Source: Ricinus communis
Lineage: Eukaryota > Streptophyta > Magnoliopsida > Malpighiales > Euphorbiaceae
DNA length: 64,000 nucleotides
Assembly: GCF_019578655.1 (NCBI RefSeq)
Contig: NC_063257.1
Location: 9,548,001 to 9,612,000 of the forward strand
Direction of reading: 5' to 3'
The position numbers and the translations under genes were made by a program. The notes under the pieces were generated by a model. That model was not told the DNA's origin and ran no database searches. It was given only the letters and a program-made list of their open reading frames with translations. This document shows positions 21,891-33,670 of this stretch, in pieces. Every line of letters begins with the position of its first letter. The stretch's first letter is position 1.

Positions 21891-22311
21891 ATGTAGGAAT
21901 TTTTAAAACTATCATATGTTACTTTAGCAAATATTATTTTAATTGATAACGTGTAATTATAGGTTATCAAATTTAAAAAAAAAAAAGATATATAAATACA
22001 AATTAGTTGTCGTTATCTTATTCTTGGGTTAAAACAAAGTATGGTTACTTTGTTTTAAAACAAAATAACCATAGAATTTCCCAACTAGGCCATTTTATTT
22101 TAATAATAACCATACAAATTCTTCGAGCTCAAATTGGCAATAACACATGCAATGAAGCTTCTTAATTAGGCAAATTATGACCTGCATTCCAGACCGCTTT
22201 GTAATGTATTTTATTTTTGAATTAGCCTCTATTAAGGCTTGTTTACAAAATAGTCCTGCTCGGAATTTATATTTATTTATGTCTTGCTTGATAAATGATC
22301 GGTCCAAATTG

Positions 22312-23570
22312 TATATAGAGAATTAAGAATATTTTAGAGTTTTAATGATATATTTTTATATATAATTTGGTGAAAATATGTGTTTTTACTTCACTTTAAT
22401 TTTTTTGTGTCTAAATTCAGGAAATAATCTCCAAATAGGAGAATTTGAACTAATAAAATATAATAATGAGCTTTAATTGGACTGCGGTTGTAAATAGCTC
22501 GGGAATCAGATACGTGAGCTATCAATAATTTAGGCCTAGCTAAATTCATTAAGGCCCAAGAAGAAAAATTTAAGTAATTATGATGTAATTAGTAAATAAT
22601 AATCTTTTAAGCTGTTTACTTTATTTAGGATAGTAAGAGATAACTATAGTAGTTATATGTTGAGAAAATAACTCTAACAATGGGACCTCTATAAGAAGTA
22701 GAGGTTAATTAAAATAATGGAGTTTTACTACTATGATTTTCTCTGAAAGACGGTTTTTACTATTCTTTGCAGAAATTTATATAGTTCATCATCTTCTACA
22801 TCTAGCTAGTTTTGTTGCATCATTTTTTCAAGAATCAAATGAGCTTTTTAAGGACGTGGAGAGAGAGGATCAGTTTTTTTATTCCTTGAAGGGCCTTTGA
22901 ACTTTGAGAGGGTTTTAGTTTTCTATTTTATGTATATTATGTCTTTTTATTTAATTACAATGATCATTGGATTAAGTATGTTAGGTTAATTTTTATAAGT
23001 GTTTAGTTTAGCTTTTTACTTATGTATGAACCTTATATATATTAAGTTTAATGAACGATTTCTTCACCTTTATATTTGCATTAGTTTCATCTATTATTAT
23101 TAGTTGACCATCATATCAATTTAGTAGTAATATCTGTTATGAAAATTTTTAGGTTAAAAGTATTAGAAACATCATCTTTACTTTAATCTATCTTAGTATA
23201 AAAAATATAAGTTGCATCACTAGCTTGAGTGACTTAGGAAAAAAGACACGTCACCATCTCATTTATTAGATTTGGAGTTAAAGGAAAATAAAAAGATTAC
23301 TAAGTATAAGCTAAATTAAATGTTATTTTGTTATTTAATTCATATTAATCATTTTAGTTGCATATGTATTTTTTGGTTATTTAATTTTTTTTATAAGCTT
23401 TAATATCATTTTTAAAATATTGGCTTAGAGTGTATATTTATTTTCAGTATTTTGTGTGATAGTTAGTTTTTATAATATATACTCTACAATTACTTATAAG
23501 ATCGACCTTATTGTGAGCTTATCCAAACTATTATTTGGTTCGTATACTTGCGAGTACTAATTTAGATATA
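22312..23570. mobile_element. Possible degenerate LTR-retrotransposon remnant
   Basis: The first ~100 bp (ATTTTAGAGTTTTAATGATA then TTTTTATATATAA) recurs at about 34160-34262, so it is a dispersed repeat. The end of the block (GATCGACCTTATTGTGAGC, then TTCGTATACTTGCGAGTA at 23539-23556) resembles the 3' end of some plant gypsy LTRs from general familiarity. No coding domains or paired LTR were found, so this is weak. Confidence 0.3.
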
Positions 23571-24960
23571 TAAATAAATAAAATAATTATATATAGAGAG
23601 AGAGTAAAATTATATAACATGGATAAATTGATAGAAACTTTTTGCGAAACAATTGGAAGATTCAAAAAGTAGACATTTGACTAAAAAGAAATTTTTCTTA
23701 ACGTTAGTATGTGTAATAGTTCTTTTGTGCTTAATTCTTAATGTATTAAAGTCTCATAAAAAGATCATTAAAGTTTTTGTGCTAAAAAAACTAAATTAAA
23801 TAATCAAATTTTATATTTTTTTTATTAATTTTTAAGAAAAGGGATGTAAATGCACAATTTGTAATTATTCCCAATTGATAGCTTGTGATAAAGGAGAACA
23901 TGAGAAATTAAAATAAAGAGGACTTGATTTAAAAAATAAAAATAAACAGGACTTTTGACTTTAATAATAAAGGACTATTGGTCCACTCCAGCAATATAAA
24001 AAAGTCAAAAGACAGAAATCCAACGTTAGAAGCTGGGATTGGGTGACCGAGTTATTAGTTTAATTTGTAAAAGTTTTTTTAATTTAATATGCTAAAATTT
24101 ATTTTGAAATACTTTTGTTGTAGTTGTTTAAATTTATTAATTATGTGTAATATGTCTAACATAAACTGATTTTTGTTAATATAATATTTATTAATTGAAC
24201 ACATATATTATTAAAATATACTTAATACTTAATATAAAATAAAAACTAATTATTATATTATATGAAATTTATGACTTATTTTAAATAAGAAATCAATACA
24301 GCGTAAGATTAATGGTGTGGTGAGATTTAAGTTTGACTAATCTTGTACCAGTTGTTGCTAATACTTTTTATAAATTTTCTTTAATTGAATTCTTTGAATT
24401 GTATTCTTTTAGGAAGATATATTTATAAAACTGACTAACAACAAAAAATTTATTAATATTTTTAGAATTTGACTAATATTAGTATTCTATTCAATTTCAT
24501 AAAAGTTTAGTTTATTTTACATGTATGTAATTTAAACTGAAAAGCAAAAATATTTATATAAATTTTCTTTTTATTAATACACAATAATATATATATATAT
24601 ATATATTCTTCTTCAAAAAACGATATGTATTAAGGATAATGTATGAGATCTTGCAATCTAAATTTTATTTGGTTTAATATATTTTAGTTTTAAAATCTAT
24701 TCTTTTCAACAACAAAAAATGTGATGTTAATGTTAATCAATACAATAAAAAAAATACAGTGAAAGCATGAAAATTACTAACTTTAAAATAAAATTTAAAT
24801 TTAAATTTAATATTTTCAAAAAAAATAAGGAACAACGAAACAAAATAATTCAATATCTTCTTTTTTCTATCACAATAATAATTTTAGGAAAAAAATAAAT
24901 TAATGTAGAAAATCCAACACAACTCAAACCATCATAAATTATTCCACATTTAATACAAAA
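23571..24960. other. AT-rich intergenic, nothing recognised
   Basis: No gene, RNA or clear transposon was seen. A TA run lies at 24587-24606. Confidence 0.55.
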
Positions 24961-25266
24961 GAGGCGGTGCTCTGCTGTGCGCTGTTCACGATGGTACTAT
25001 AGAAAATACTTTATTTGAAGTTGGTGATGATGCAAATACATTTTGTGCTTTTAACCTAATTCAAACTGAAAAAATTTATTCAATGGTCATTGCTAACTAT
25101 TTTTTGTCTCAAATCTTTGAGGTTGCTTTTTCGAATAAGCGTTGGTTACATTTCTTTATGTTATTTGTATCCGGAACCGGTTTATAGATGAGCACTCTTG
25201 AAGTAGTCGGTTCAGCTCTAAATTTACGTGCTTATGACTTTGTTTATCAAAAAATTCATTCAGTGG
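24961..25266 (+). pseudogene. psbD: Chloroplast psbD fragment in the nucleus (NUPT)
   Basis: From 24963, plus-strand translation aligns without a gap to residues ~206-306 of the photosystem II D2 protein: GALLCAVH, then [49 protein letters not shown]. The non-haem iron ligands H214 (codon 24987-24989) and H268 are kept, but the plastoquinone-stacking W253 is Leu and W280 is a TAG stop (25185-25187). About one residue in three differs from D2, which is almost invariant in plants, so this is a dead, old plastid-DNA insertion. There are no frameshifts across about 100 codons. The genuine gene is in the chloroplast genome. Confidence 0.85.
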
Positions 25267-25957
25267 ATTTGCTTGGGCTTTTAGAAAAGATAAAAAATAA
25301 GAGTCTATGCGATAGATTTGGATTAAAATATTTTTTCCATGTCTAAGAATTAGAGAGTTAGTGAAATATTCAATATGAAGCATCAATATTTACTTGGGAA
25401 ATATTATGGATACTCATGAATAATAGATTATGTAAATAATAAAAGGCTTACAGTTTTTATTACACTGTATATTTTACCATTTTTTATATATTAATAAAAA
25501 TATCACTGTATTTTTATTCTTTTCTAAGATATCTTATTTTTAGAAGTATTTATTCTTCACATATTTATTCTTTTTCATTTTTTTTAAAATTAATTTTAAA
25601 TACTTTATAAATATTTAACATATACCATATTTTTATAAATATATACCTTATTTGCTATGAGTTGAATTCTCTTTTATTTTAAAGAGTTTTCAAACATCCA
25701 AAATAATAGTATTTTAGCTTATGTATATATTTCATTGTTCGATTTTGTTAAAATTGATATTTATTTCATTTGGAAAATATTGAGATATCTAATTTATATT
25801 TAATGTATATTATATTTTTATTAAAATATATATTTTATTATTATTTACCTTACTTTATTAATGTTTTATATTTTTTAGTTTTTTAGATACTTATAAATAT
25901 TGTACAAATTGATTAAATTATTGGAGCCATACGAATTCCTTTCAATCCAAAAGGAAT
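25267..25957. other. AT-rich intergenic between organelle-derived fragments
   Basis: No gene was recognised. Similarity to plastid DNA is not evident beyond 25266 by eye. Confidence 0.5.
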
Positions 25958-26228
25958 GGAGGTGGCGTAGAAACTGTTTGAAGGTGATTTGATGGCAGAT
26001 ATTCTGTGGGAAAAGCGCTTGGACTTGGAAGAATTGCGTATCATGGGTTCGAATCCCATTTCCTCCGGCGGAACGGGCGGGCGGGATCTTTCTTTCTCGC
26101 CGAGCTTTGTCTCAGGAGTTCAGTTTATGCATAAAAAGAGCGTCTTATTAGTTAGTCAAGTAATCAAGGTCAATAAAGCGGGCTGCCGACTTATAGTTAA
26201 CCAAGCAAAGATACTATTTAGATTTTAA
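25930..26228 (+). pseudogene. Probable mitochondrial DNA fragment with trnS(GCU) remnant (NUMT)
   Basis: A ~300-bp island much richer in G+C than its flanks. At 26038-26067 it carries ATCATGGGTTCGAATCCCAT followed by TTCCTCCG: a perfect T-arm (ATGGG/CCCAT around TTCGAAT) and acceptor 3' strand that match, from memory, the 3' half of plant mitochondrial tRNA-Ser(GCU). A GGAGGTG at 25958 could be the acceptor 5' strand (6 of 7 pairs), but the spacing of 109 bp is too long and no D-arm or anticodon arm folds, so it is not a working tRNA gene. The GC-rich bases after it (GGCGGAACGGGCGGGCGGG) are also unlike local nuclear DNA. Confidence 0.5.
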
Positions 26229-27988
26229 TGTTGAAAGAAATTAATATTTCATATTATTAGTATTTAAATATAAATATAATTAAAAATTAATATATACTCT
26301 ATTTTATTTATGTGAATTTTATATTAGATATGTGATTTTTTATTTTAATATATATTTGATATATACTTTTTTTTCACTTTGTAGCAATTTATATTATTTT
26401 TCAGATATTATATTTTCAACACATCTTTAAATTTTTTAATCAAAAATTTCTTTTAATTTAGTTATTTATTTTTTCATCATTAATATTATAAAATCAAATA
26501 AAATGCAATAATATTTTATAAAAATTAATATATTTTAAATTTATTATCTGTCAAAAATATATTAAACAGATACATTTTTCCGTCAAAATATATCCAATGT
26601 ATACTTTTTCATTTGAAAAAATTAAATCGGATATTTTTATAAATATAATTTTGTTTAAAATATTTCTGTAAAATAAAATATTTTTTTTAGGTACTTTTAT
26701 TGTCAACAATTTTTATAGGTATTTTATATTTTTATGGCACTTAGTAAAAAGGTTCTTTTTCAAATAAATACATTAAAGTATTTGACAAAATCTAAAAAGT
26801 GAGTTGATGTTTGATTTATTACATCATAGTTTATTTAAATTTTTTATTTATTTAAATATTATTATTTTTTAAGTGGTGTTTATATTTTATTTTTTTTAAG
26901 GTTTCCCTTCACAAAATTAACATTCAATTATTGAGTTATAATTATACTGACACTCAATTGTAATTATTGGCTGAATAGATATATATAGAAATGGGCAAAA
27001 AGACAGAGACGCCTAGTCAATCAGTAATGAAATCTTTTCTTATTAAAGAAATAAGAAAAGAGCGTAAAATAATAAATAAATAAACCTGTTTACCGCATAG
27101 TACTATAAATTTTTCATCATAATTAAAATATATGAATGTTCTAAAATGCAATTAGTGCAAATGTAAACATTATTAAAATATATTATATATATATATATCA
27201 TAATTTTATAATTTTATATAATAAATAAAATTCATTTAAAAAATCATTCAAAAATAAAAATATTATATATATATATACACACGTTATTTATCAGTCCAAT
27301 TTAATATCAGCTAAATGCGTTATTTTTTTATAAATATTATAAAACTGTATTTAGATAAAATATATTTATATATTTTATATTTTAGTAATAAAAAATCTAA
27401 TTCGAACTGATTTTAGATAAAAGATTTAAAGATTCCAGGATTGATTGCTCAAACACAACACAAAATGTGTCCAAATCTGATAAATTTTTTATTTTAATTT
27501 ATTTGTCATTTTGCAAAAATTAGTAAAACATCAATTAGGAGAAATAGAGAAAAGAAAGAAAACTTATAATTGGTCTTTAAATATTTTTAAGATAAAACTT
27601 AAAGATTAATTTAATTTATGAATAAATGATTTAATCTAATAATTTCTGGGGTTAAGATAGAAAGACAATGCTTTGATATAATTGGACAATGGCTACGATT
27701 TTTTCAAACTGAGGACGACACTTTCTTCACTTAATTTCACCCACAGAGGAAAGTGGACGCGCAGGGAAGAAGAATTCCTCCTCCAAATCCCAAATTCTAA
27801 AACAAAATCAAAGCCACGATCCTATAACTTGGTCAAAGTCTACATCTTTCATTGTCTTCATCTTCTTCGCCTCCTCAGTTTTATAAACAAAAACCATTAC
27901 AGAAATACTTGCAAAGAATTGAAACCGAGAAGAAAAAGAAGAAAAAAAAGAAACATAAGTTTCTCTTGTTTCAAGAAGGAAAAAGAAA
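26229..27988. other. AT-rich intergenic and promoter side of the receptor kinase gene
   Basis: No gene was seen. The last ~100 bp probably hold the receptor kinase leader; a TATA-like TTTATAAAC at 27880-27888 lies about 100 bp before the start codon. TA runs occur near 27185-27200 and 27265-27280. Confidence 0.5.
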
Positions 27989-30505
27989 ATGAAATCCAAA
28001 TCTTTCATTTATGTTATTCTCTTTTTTGCCTTTTGTTTCTCACTTACAGCTGCACAAATTTCGCCAGGCTCTTCTCTTTCCGCTTCAAATCCAAACCAAA
28101 CATGGCCTTCTCCTAACAACACTTTCTATGTGGGTTTTACTCAACTGGGTTCCGCTTATCTCCCCGCGATCAATTATAACGGTGGAGTTGCTGTCTGGAC
28201 AGCTGGTGATCCATCAATGGCTGTTGATGCTAACGGTGCTTTTCATTTCCGTCTTAACGGAACTCTCCAGCTTGTTAATGGGTCTGGCTCTGTTATCTGG
28301 GACTCGAACACCGGCCATCTGGGAGTCAACTCAGCTTCGCTTGATGATTCTGGTAATCTTGCTTTAAAGAATGGAAGTGGTGCTTCTGTTTGGTCAAGTT
28401 TTGAGAATCCAACTGATACTATTGTTCCTAATCAGAATTTAACTGAAAATCAAACTTTGAAATCTGGGTTCTACTCTTTTAAGGTTCTTGATTCTGGGAA
28501 TTTGACTTTGACATGGAACAATAGTGTAATTTATTGGAATGAAGGCTTAAATTCTTCCATTGATTCTAATCTGAGTTCTCCTGTTCTGGGTTTGCAGCCT
28601 ATTGGGATTTTATCTATTTCTGATGTTAGTTTAACTAGTGATTATATTGTTGCTTATAGTAATGATTATGCTGAAGGTAGTGATATTTTGAGGTTTTTGA
28701 AGTTAGACAGTGATGGGAATTTGAGGATTTATAGTTCTGCTTCAGGTAGTGGAACTATAACTATGAGATGGTCTGCTTTGGCTGATCAATGTCAGGTTTT
28801 TGGATATTGTGGAAATTTGGGAATTTGTAGTTATAATGCTTCGAGTTTGAATCCTACTTGTGGTTGCCCATCACAAAATTTTGAATCCGTTGATGAGAAT
28901 GATAGTAGAAAAGGGTGTAAAAGAAAAGTGGAGATTGAGAATTGTCCTGGGAGTGCTACTATGCTGGAGATGAATCATGCTGAATTCTTGACTTACCAGC
29001 CCGAGCTAACCTCCCAGGTTTTCTTCGTGGGGATATCTGCTTGTAGGTTGAATTGTCTTGTGAGTAGTTCTTGTGTTGCTTCCACGTCTTTGTCTGATGG
29101 AACTGGGTTGTGCTACTTGAAAACACCGAATTTTGTTAGTGGGTATCAGAATCCAGCACTTCCTAGTACCTCATATGTGAAGGTGTGTGGCCCAGTGCAA
29201 CCAAACCCTTCAGCTGTCTTGCAGATTGCAGGAAATAGCAAAAGAAGTCTGCGTGTGTGGGTTGTTTGTGTTGTTGTTGTGGTTACCCTTATTGGTTTGA
29301 TTGCTATAGAGGGTGGCTTGTGGTGGTGCTGCTGTAGAAATAGCTCCAAGTTTGGCAGTTTGTCAGCTCAGTATGCACTCCTTGAGTATGCATCCGGTGC
29401 ACCTGTGCAGTTCTCATATAAGGACCTGGACCGTGCAACAAAGGGGTTTAAGGAAAAGCTTGGAGCTGGAGGGTTTGGAGCTGTTTATAAAGCGGTTCTT
29501 GCTAACAGATCGGTAGTTGCAGTAAAACGACTTGAGGGAATTGAGCAGGGTGAGAAACAGTTCAGGATGGAGGTTGCGACTATAAGTAGCACTCACCATT
29601 TAAATTTGGTGAGATTGATTGGATTTTGTTCAGAGGGACGGCACAGGCTTTTGGTGTATGAGTTCATGAGAAATGGGTCGCTTGATAATTTCCTCTTCGC
29701 TGCAGATGAGCAGTCAGGGAACTTGTTGAACTGGGAGCATAGATTTAGCATTGCCCTTGGAACTGCAAGAGGAATCACTTATCTTCACGAGGAATGTCGA
29801 GATTGCATTGTTCATTGCGATATCAAGCCAGAGAACATTCTCTTGGATGAGAATTATAATGCCAAGGTGTCCGATTTTGGTCTGGCAAAGCTCATAAATC
29901 CTAAAGATCATAGGTACAGAACCTTGAAAAGTGTTAGAGGGACAAGAGGGTATTTGGCACCTGAGTGGCTTGCAAATCTTCCAATAACTTCAAAATCAGA
30001 TGTTTACAGTTATGGTATGGTTTTGCTGGAGATAGTGAGTGGAAGAAGGAATTTTGAAGTCTCAGAAGAAACATATAGAAAAAAGTTCTCTATGTGGGCT
30101 TTTGAACAGTTTGAAATGGGTAATATGAGTGCTATTGTGGACAAAAGGCTTACTGAAGAAGATGTGGATATGGAGCAAGCAACAAGGGCAATTCAAGTAA
30201 GCTTATGGTGCATCCAAGAGCAACCATCTCAAAGGCCGATGATGGGAAAAGTTGTGCAGATGCTGGAGGGAATCACAGATATCGAGAAACCACCAGCTCC
30301 AAAGTTAATATCTGAAAGTTCAGCAAATGGCACAAGCATCAACATGAGCAGCAATGGCAGTGCTCTCTCAACCTTTGCAGGCTCAGCTTCAGCTCCAGCT
30401 GCTTCATCATTTTCCTCCTTTCAAACTATTGCTGTTTCCCCTTTGCCGTCAGCGAAGAACACAGAGAAGGCATCTTCATCACTTCTAAGTTCTGATCTTA
30501 ACTGA
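27989..30505 (+). CDS. G-type lectin S-receptor-like Ser/Thr kinase (At1g34300 type), single exon, 838 aa
   Basis: One uninterrupted frame. Residues 1-22 are a signal peptide. A B-type (bulb) lectin domain follows (about 30-150), then an EGF-like cysteine cluster (CQVFGYCGNLGICS...CGC, about 268-300), a PAN/apple-like region (about 320-400), a transmembrane helix (about 421-442, ending in CCC) and a cytoplasmic kinase. Kinase motifs: glycine loop GAGGFGAVY at 492, Lys513 in VAVKR, catalytic HCDIKPEN with D611, DFG at 629-631, and APEW. Cys replaces Arg before D611, so it is a non-RD kinase. It acts at the plasma membrane; its ligand is unknown. The best family match is the Arabidopsis At1g34300 clade, also intronless. 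Length is normal. Confidence 0.95.
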   Translation: MKSKSFIYVILFFAFCFSLTAAQISPGSSLSASNPNQTWPSPNNTFYVGFTQLGSAYLPAINYNGGVAVWTAGDPSMAVDANGAFHFRLNGTLQLVNGSGSVIWDSNTGHLGVNSASLDDSGNLALKNGSGASVWSSFENPTDTIVPNQNLTENQTLKSGFYSFKVLDSGNLTLTWNNSVIYWNEGLNSSIDSNLSSPVLGLQPIGILSISDVSLTSDYIVAYSNDYAEGSDILRFLKLDSDGNLRIYSSASGSGTITMRWSALADQCQVFGYCGNLGICSYNASSLNPTCGCPSQNFESVDENDSRKGCKRKVEIENCPGSATMLEMNHAEFLTYQPELTSQVFFVGISACRLNCLVSSSCVASTSLSDGTGLCYLKTPNFVSGYQNPALPSTSYVKVCGPVQPNPSAVLQIAGNSKRSLRVWVVCVVVVVTLIGLIAIEGGLWWCCCRNSSKFGSLSAQYALLEYASGAPVQFSYKDLDRATKGFKEKLGAGGFGAVYKAVLANRSVVAVKRLEGIEQGEKQFRMEVATISSTHHLNLVRLIGFCSEGRHRLLVYEFMRNGSLDNFLFAADEQSGNLLNWEHRFSIALGTARGITYLHEECRDCIVHCDIKPENILLDENYNAKVSDFGLAKLINPKDHRYRTLKSVRGTRGYLAPEWLANLPITSKSDVYSYGMVLLEIVSGRRNFEVSEETYRKKFSMWAFEQFEMGNMSAIVDKRLTEEDVDMEQATRAIQVSLWCIQEQPSQRPMMGKVVQMLEGITDIEKPPAPKLISESSANGTSINMSSNGSALSTFAGSASAPAASSFSSFQTIAVSPLPSAKNTEKASSSLLSSDLN

Positions 30506-31839
30506 ACCTCATTTTCATGCTTGTAAGCTTTTACGGATCAAAATAGCATATATAATAATGATATGTAGTGTAAAAATTGTTATTTAAAATGTAGTATACA
30601 AAGTGCAGAATGAGATTTTATGGACACTGCCATACTTATTTATACCTTTCAGTTAAACATCATTCAGCCAAAGTTGTCATCAGCCTTTTGTACAGCAAAC
30701 CATTTTCCTTTGAGAAGGATTATTGAGTAGGAGGGGACCCATACTCTATCTACCATTTTGTTCTAATTCCTTGCAGGTCTGAATAATCTTTGGAAATGTC
30801 CATCAACAGTTATTGAATCTCCTAAAAACCAGTTTGCATCCCACTCCATGTGTATGCCTGTGAAAGAGAGGAGAGAGAGAGAGATTACTGCAAATTATTG
30901 ACTTAAAAATATTTATTTAACTTCCTTGAATGAAATTACTTTGCCCAATAATGGTGCCAAAGTTTAGCCATCCGTCCAAGTTTCTTCATGGTGAATGAAT
31001 AAAATATTTGGCCTTTCTGTGTTACAATGGCATCCCACATCCACCCAATTATTACTGAATGCCGCATACCTGATAAAATATCAAGCACTGCAAATTCAAA
31101 CATACAGGTAACTATGTCAGATGATTAAGACTCTGTTTAAAGAGCTTTTCAAATTAATGTGGGTACTAAGTGAACATCATGTGCACAGCAACAGAGCAAA
31201 AAGGGTGGGGCCAATACGTTTTCAACAATGGATATAGTAATTCAGAAATCTGAATTGCCAACTTGCAAAGAAAATATCGAACCCAGCCTGACATTAATGC
31301 ATATTTTTCTTTTCCCTGGAGTGAGAGATACTTAACTGGTACCCTTATTGCTTCCCTTTCAACATTTAAACCCACAAAAAAGTGGGAGCATGAAACTTGG
31401 TCGGACCGATATTCAGTTTCCATCTCACAAATTAAAGAAAAATAAAATAAAATTTGGTCGGTCCAATATAATATTCCCCATAAACCATAGAATTAGACTC
31501 CCAACTTTATGGAGGTAAATGTGATAAATTTGATTGGTCAGTGACTTGACTTTGGGATAGGAATTGTGTGTGTAAGAATTGAGCCACGTCCTCGTATACA
31601 AATCTGTCTTCTACATTTCAACTTCGTATAAACCAGGAAGCAGAACTTCCCATGCTCACGTGACCTTCACGTGGTGCTGCTGAGTCCTATATATTGTCAT
31701 GTCAAACTATTCATCTGCTGACTCACACACTGATTCTTTTAAGGGGCAATTATTATTTTATATTAGGACTTACTCTTATAATATGGAAAAATGCAACACA
31801 CAAATAGCAGTTATTCCATTTTTTTTTATTATGTGTAAG
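30506..31839. other. 3' flank of the receptor kinase gene and spacer
   Basis: It contains the presumed 3' UTR (ATAATAATG, then AAATGTAGTATA region), a GAGAGA run at 30866-30883 and a G-box island (listed separately). No second gene was found. Confidence 0.55.
31584..31695. promoter_or_regulatory. Orphan G-box/ABRE cluster with TATA-like box
   Basis: Two perfect CACGTG palindromes (31657-31662 and 31668-31673) and a CCACGTCC (31584-31591) precede TATATATT at 31688-31695. CACGTG with ACGTG cores is the binding site of plant bZIP and bHLH factors (established). No gene was found directly downstream, so what it would drive is unknown. Confidence 0.4.
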
Positions 31840-32294
31840 TAGGGATGGCAATAAAAAGGATATGAGTAAAGATGTATTATATTTTTATTTCATATCCAAA
31901 AATATATATATATATATATTATCAATATCTATTTAGATAATAAATATTTAATTTATTTTTATACTCATAAATTCTTAAATGAGCCCTGAATAATCTATTA
32001 TCCAAATAGTTATCAGAATATAATAAAATTTTCATATGATAATATTATTATGATTAAAAAATATTATTTATTTATAGAAGTTATTTATTTATCAGTAAAT
32101 ATTTTAATAATTTATCAATAAATGAATATTTATTAATTTGAAAAGATTTATGTTTAATTATTTATTTATGTAATTCTATTGTGATGATTTAGATATGAAT
32201 TATAAATTTAAAAAAAAAAAAGAATGTGGTCAACAGTTAGTATGCATGTACGTAGAAATAAAAAGCTAATATTTATATGTATAAACAGTAGAGG

Positions 32295-32328
<34 letters not shown>

Positions 32329-32845
32329 TTATGTATTATGTGAGGTTATTTATTTAATACATTACTCCGAATCGGAATTAAAAGATTTTATTATTTAGTT
32401 AAATTTATTGATCATTTATTTATTAGAATTTAAATGTATATATTAAAATTTTAAATAAACTAAAACATGAAGTACATAATTTTTTTAATTTATAATTTCA
32501 TTTAACTAAAATTATATATTAAATAGGTTATATTAAAATAATAAAATAAAAAACGAAAAAAATTCATTAATTAAATAGTCTGTTTAATTTTCTAAAACAA
32601 CATACTAGATAATTAAAATTAACAAATTCAATTATAAAAAGATAATTATTTATATTCAATTTAAAAATATATATATTTCAAGGAGTATATGGGTACGGAT
32701 ATAAATAGGGTAGTACAATATCCATACTCTACCCATATCTAATATAATTTTTTCAAAAATAAATTGTTTGTCTGAGATATTATCCAGTTTGACCGAGTAG
32801 GATTTGGGTGAATACCCACATATAGAATACAAATTGCCATCCCTG
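31840..32845. mobile_element. hAT-like non-autonomous transposon, about 1 kb
   Basis: The left end TAGGGATGGCAAT is the inverse of the right end ATTGCCATCCCTG (12 of 13 pairs). The ends match the hAT consensus seen in Ac/Ds (YAGGGATG). The 8-bp flanks, TGTGTAAG at 31832-31839 and CACGTAAG at 32846-32853, share five bases and differ only by transitions, as expected of an aged target duplication. No transposase is encoded. Confidence 0.7.
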
Positions 32846-33225
32846 CACGTAAGGAAACTTAATATGGAGCTCCTAAATTATGTTTGGTAAAAGTGTTCGT
32901 AATTAATTTTTTTTAATTTTAATTTTAAAATATAGTATTTGGGAAAAAATAGATAAATATAAATTTTTTTATTGAAGTAGATTATTAAAGAAATTAAAAT
33001 AATTAAATTTTTAAATAAAAGAATATTGAATATGCTTTATAATATTCAATAATAATTCCAAACAAAGATTCTTTTGGTGAGATGGGATATCTTCTCGTGA
33101 TTAAATAACTATTCTCTTTTAGAATTAAAAGGAAAAAAAGAGAGAACAAGAAATTTTTAGAGAGAGATTTGTTTTCTTTATCAATAATAGGTAAAAGGAA
33201 GAAGGTTCTTTTAATTACTTTTATC

Positions 33226-33610
33226 TAAAGGTGGTAAATTTTACTCTTATTCTTTTACCATCCTAATTCACACTTATTATTTAGGTATGGGTAATAAATG
33301 GGTAACATATAAAAACTAAATGGATCATAAAAGAGTAATAAGAAAATAATCTTATTTATATGAGTTGGGTTAAATTGGATATGGATCCCCACTAATGATT
33401 TTTTTTGTTATTTATAATAAAATTTAAGATCTCAATAATATTTTATTTTTTTGTTATTTATTAAATTAACATTTATTAGATAAATGAGCGGATAATGATT
33501 TATATGAATTATATAAGTTTAGATACATATATAAATTTTAAATTAATTATTTAAAACTCACCCACTTTATATATAATCCACACCCCCGTAGTATCCATTT
33601 GCCACCTCTA
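33226..33610. mobile_element. hAT-like MITE, 385 bp
   Basis: The left end TAAAGGTGGTAAAT mirrors the right end ATTTGCCACCTCTA (12 of 14). The flanks CTTTTATC (33218-33225) and CTTATTATC (33611-33619) match apart from one inserted base, a plausible 8-bp duplication. It has no coding capacity. Confidence 0.55.
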
Positions 33611-33670
33611 CTTATTATCTTTTTGTGGTTAACATGATATGGATGTAACTACTCTAGCAAGTTATCTCAC

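Noticed and set aside
24961..25266. Functional nuclear psbD gene
   Set aside because: It covers only about 100 of 353 residues, has an in-frame stop and lacks a key tryptophan.
25958..26066. Functional tRNA-Ser gene
   Set aside because: The 5' and 3' acceptor halves are 109 bp apart and no D-arm or anticodon arm could be drawn.
27682..28116. 144-codon plus-strand open frame overlapping the receptor kinase start
   Set aside because: It is a different phase over the leader and first exon bases, with no family resemblance; the 838-aa frame has all domains.
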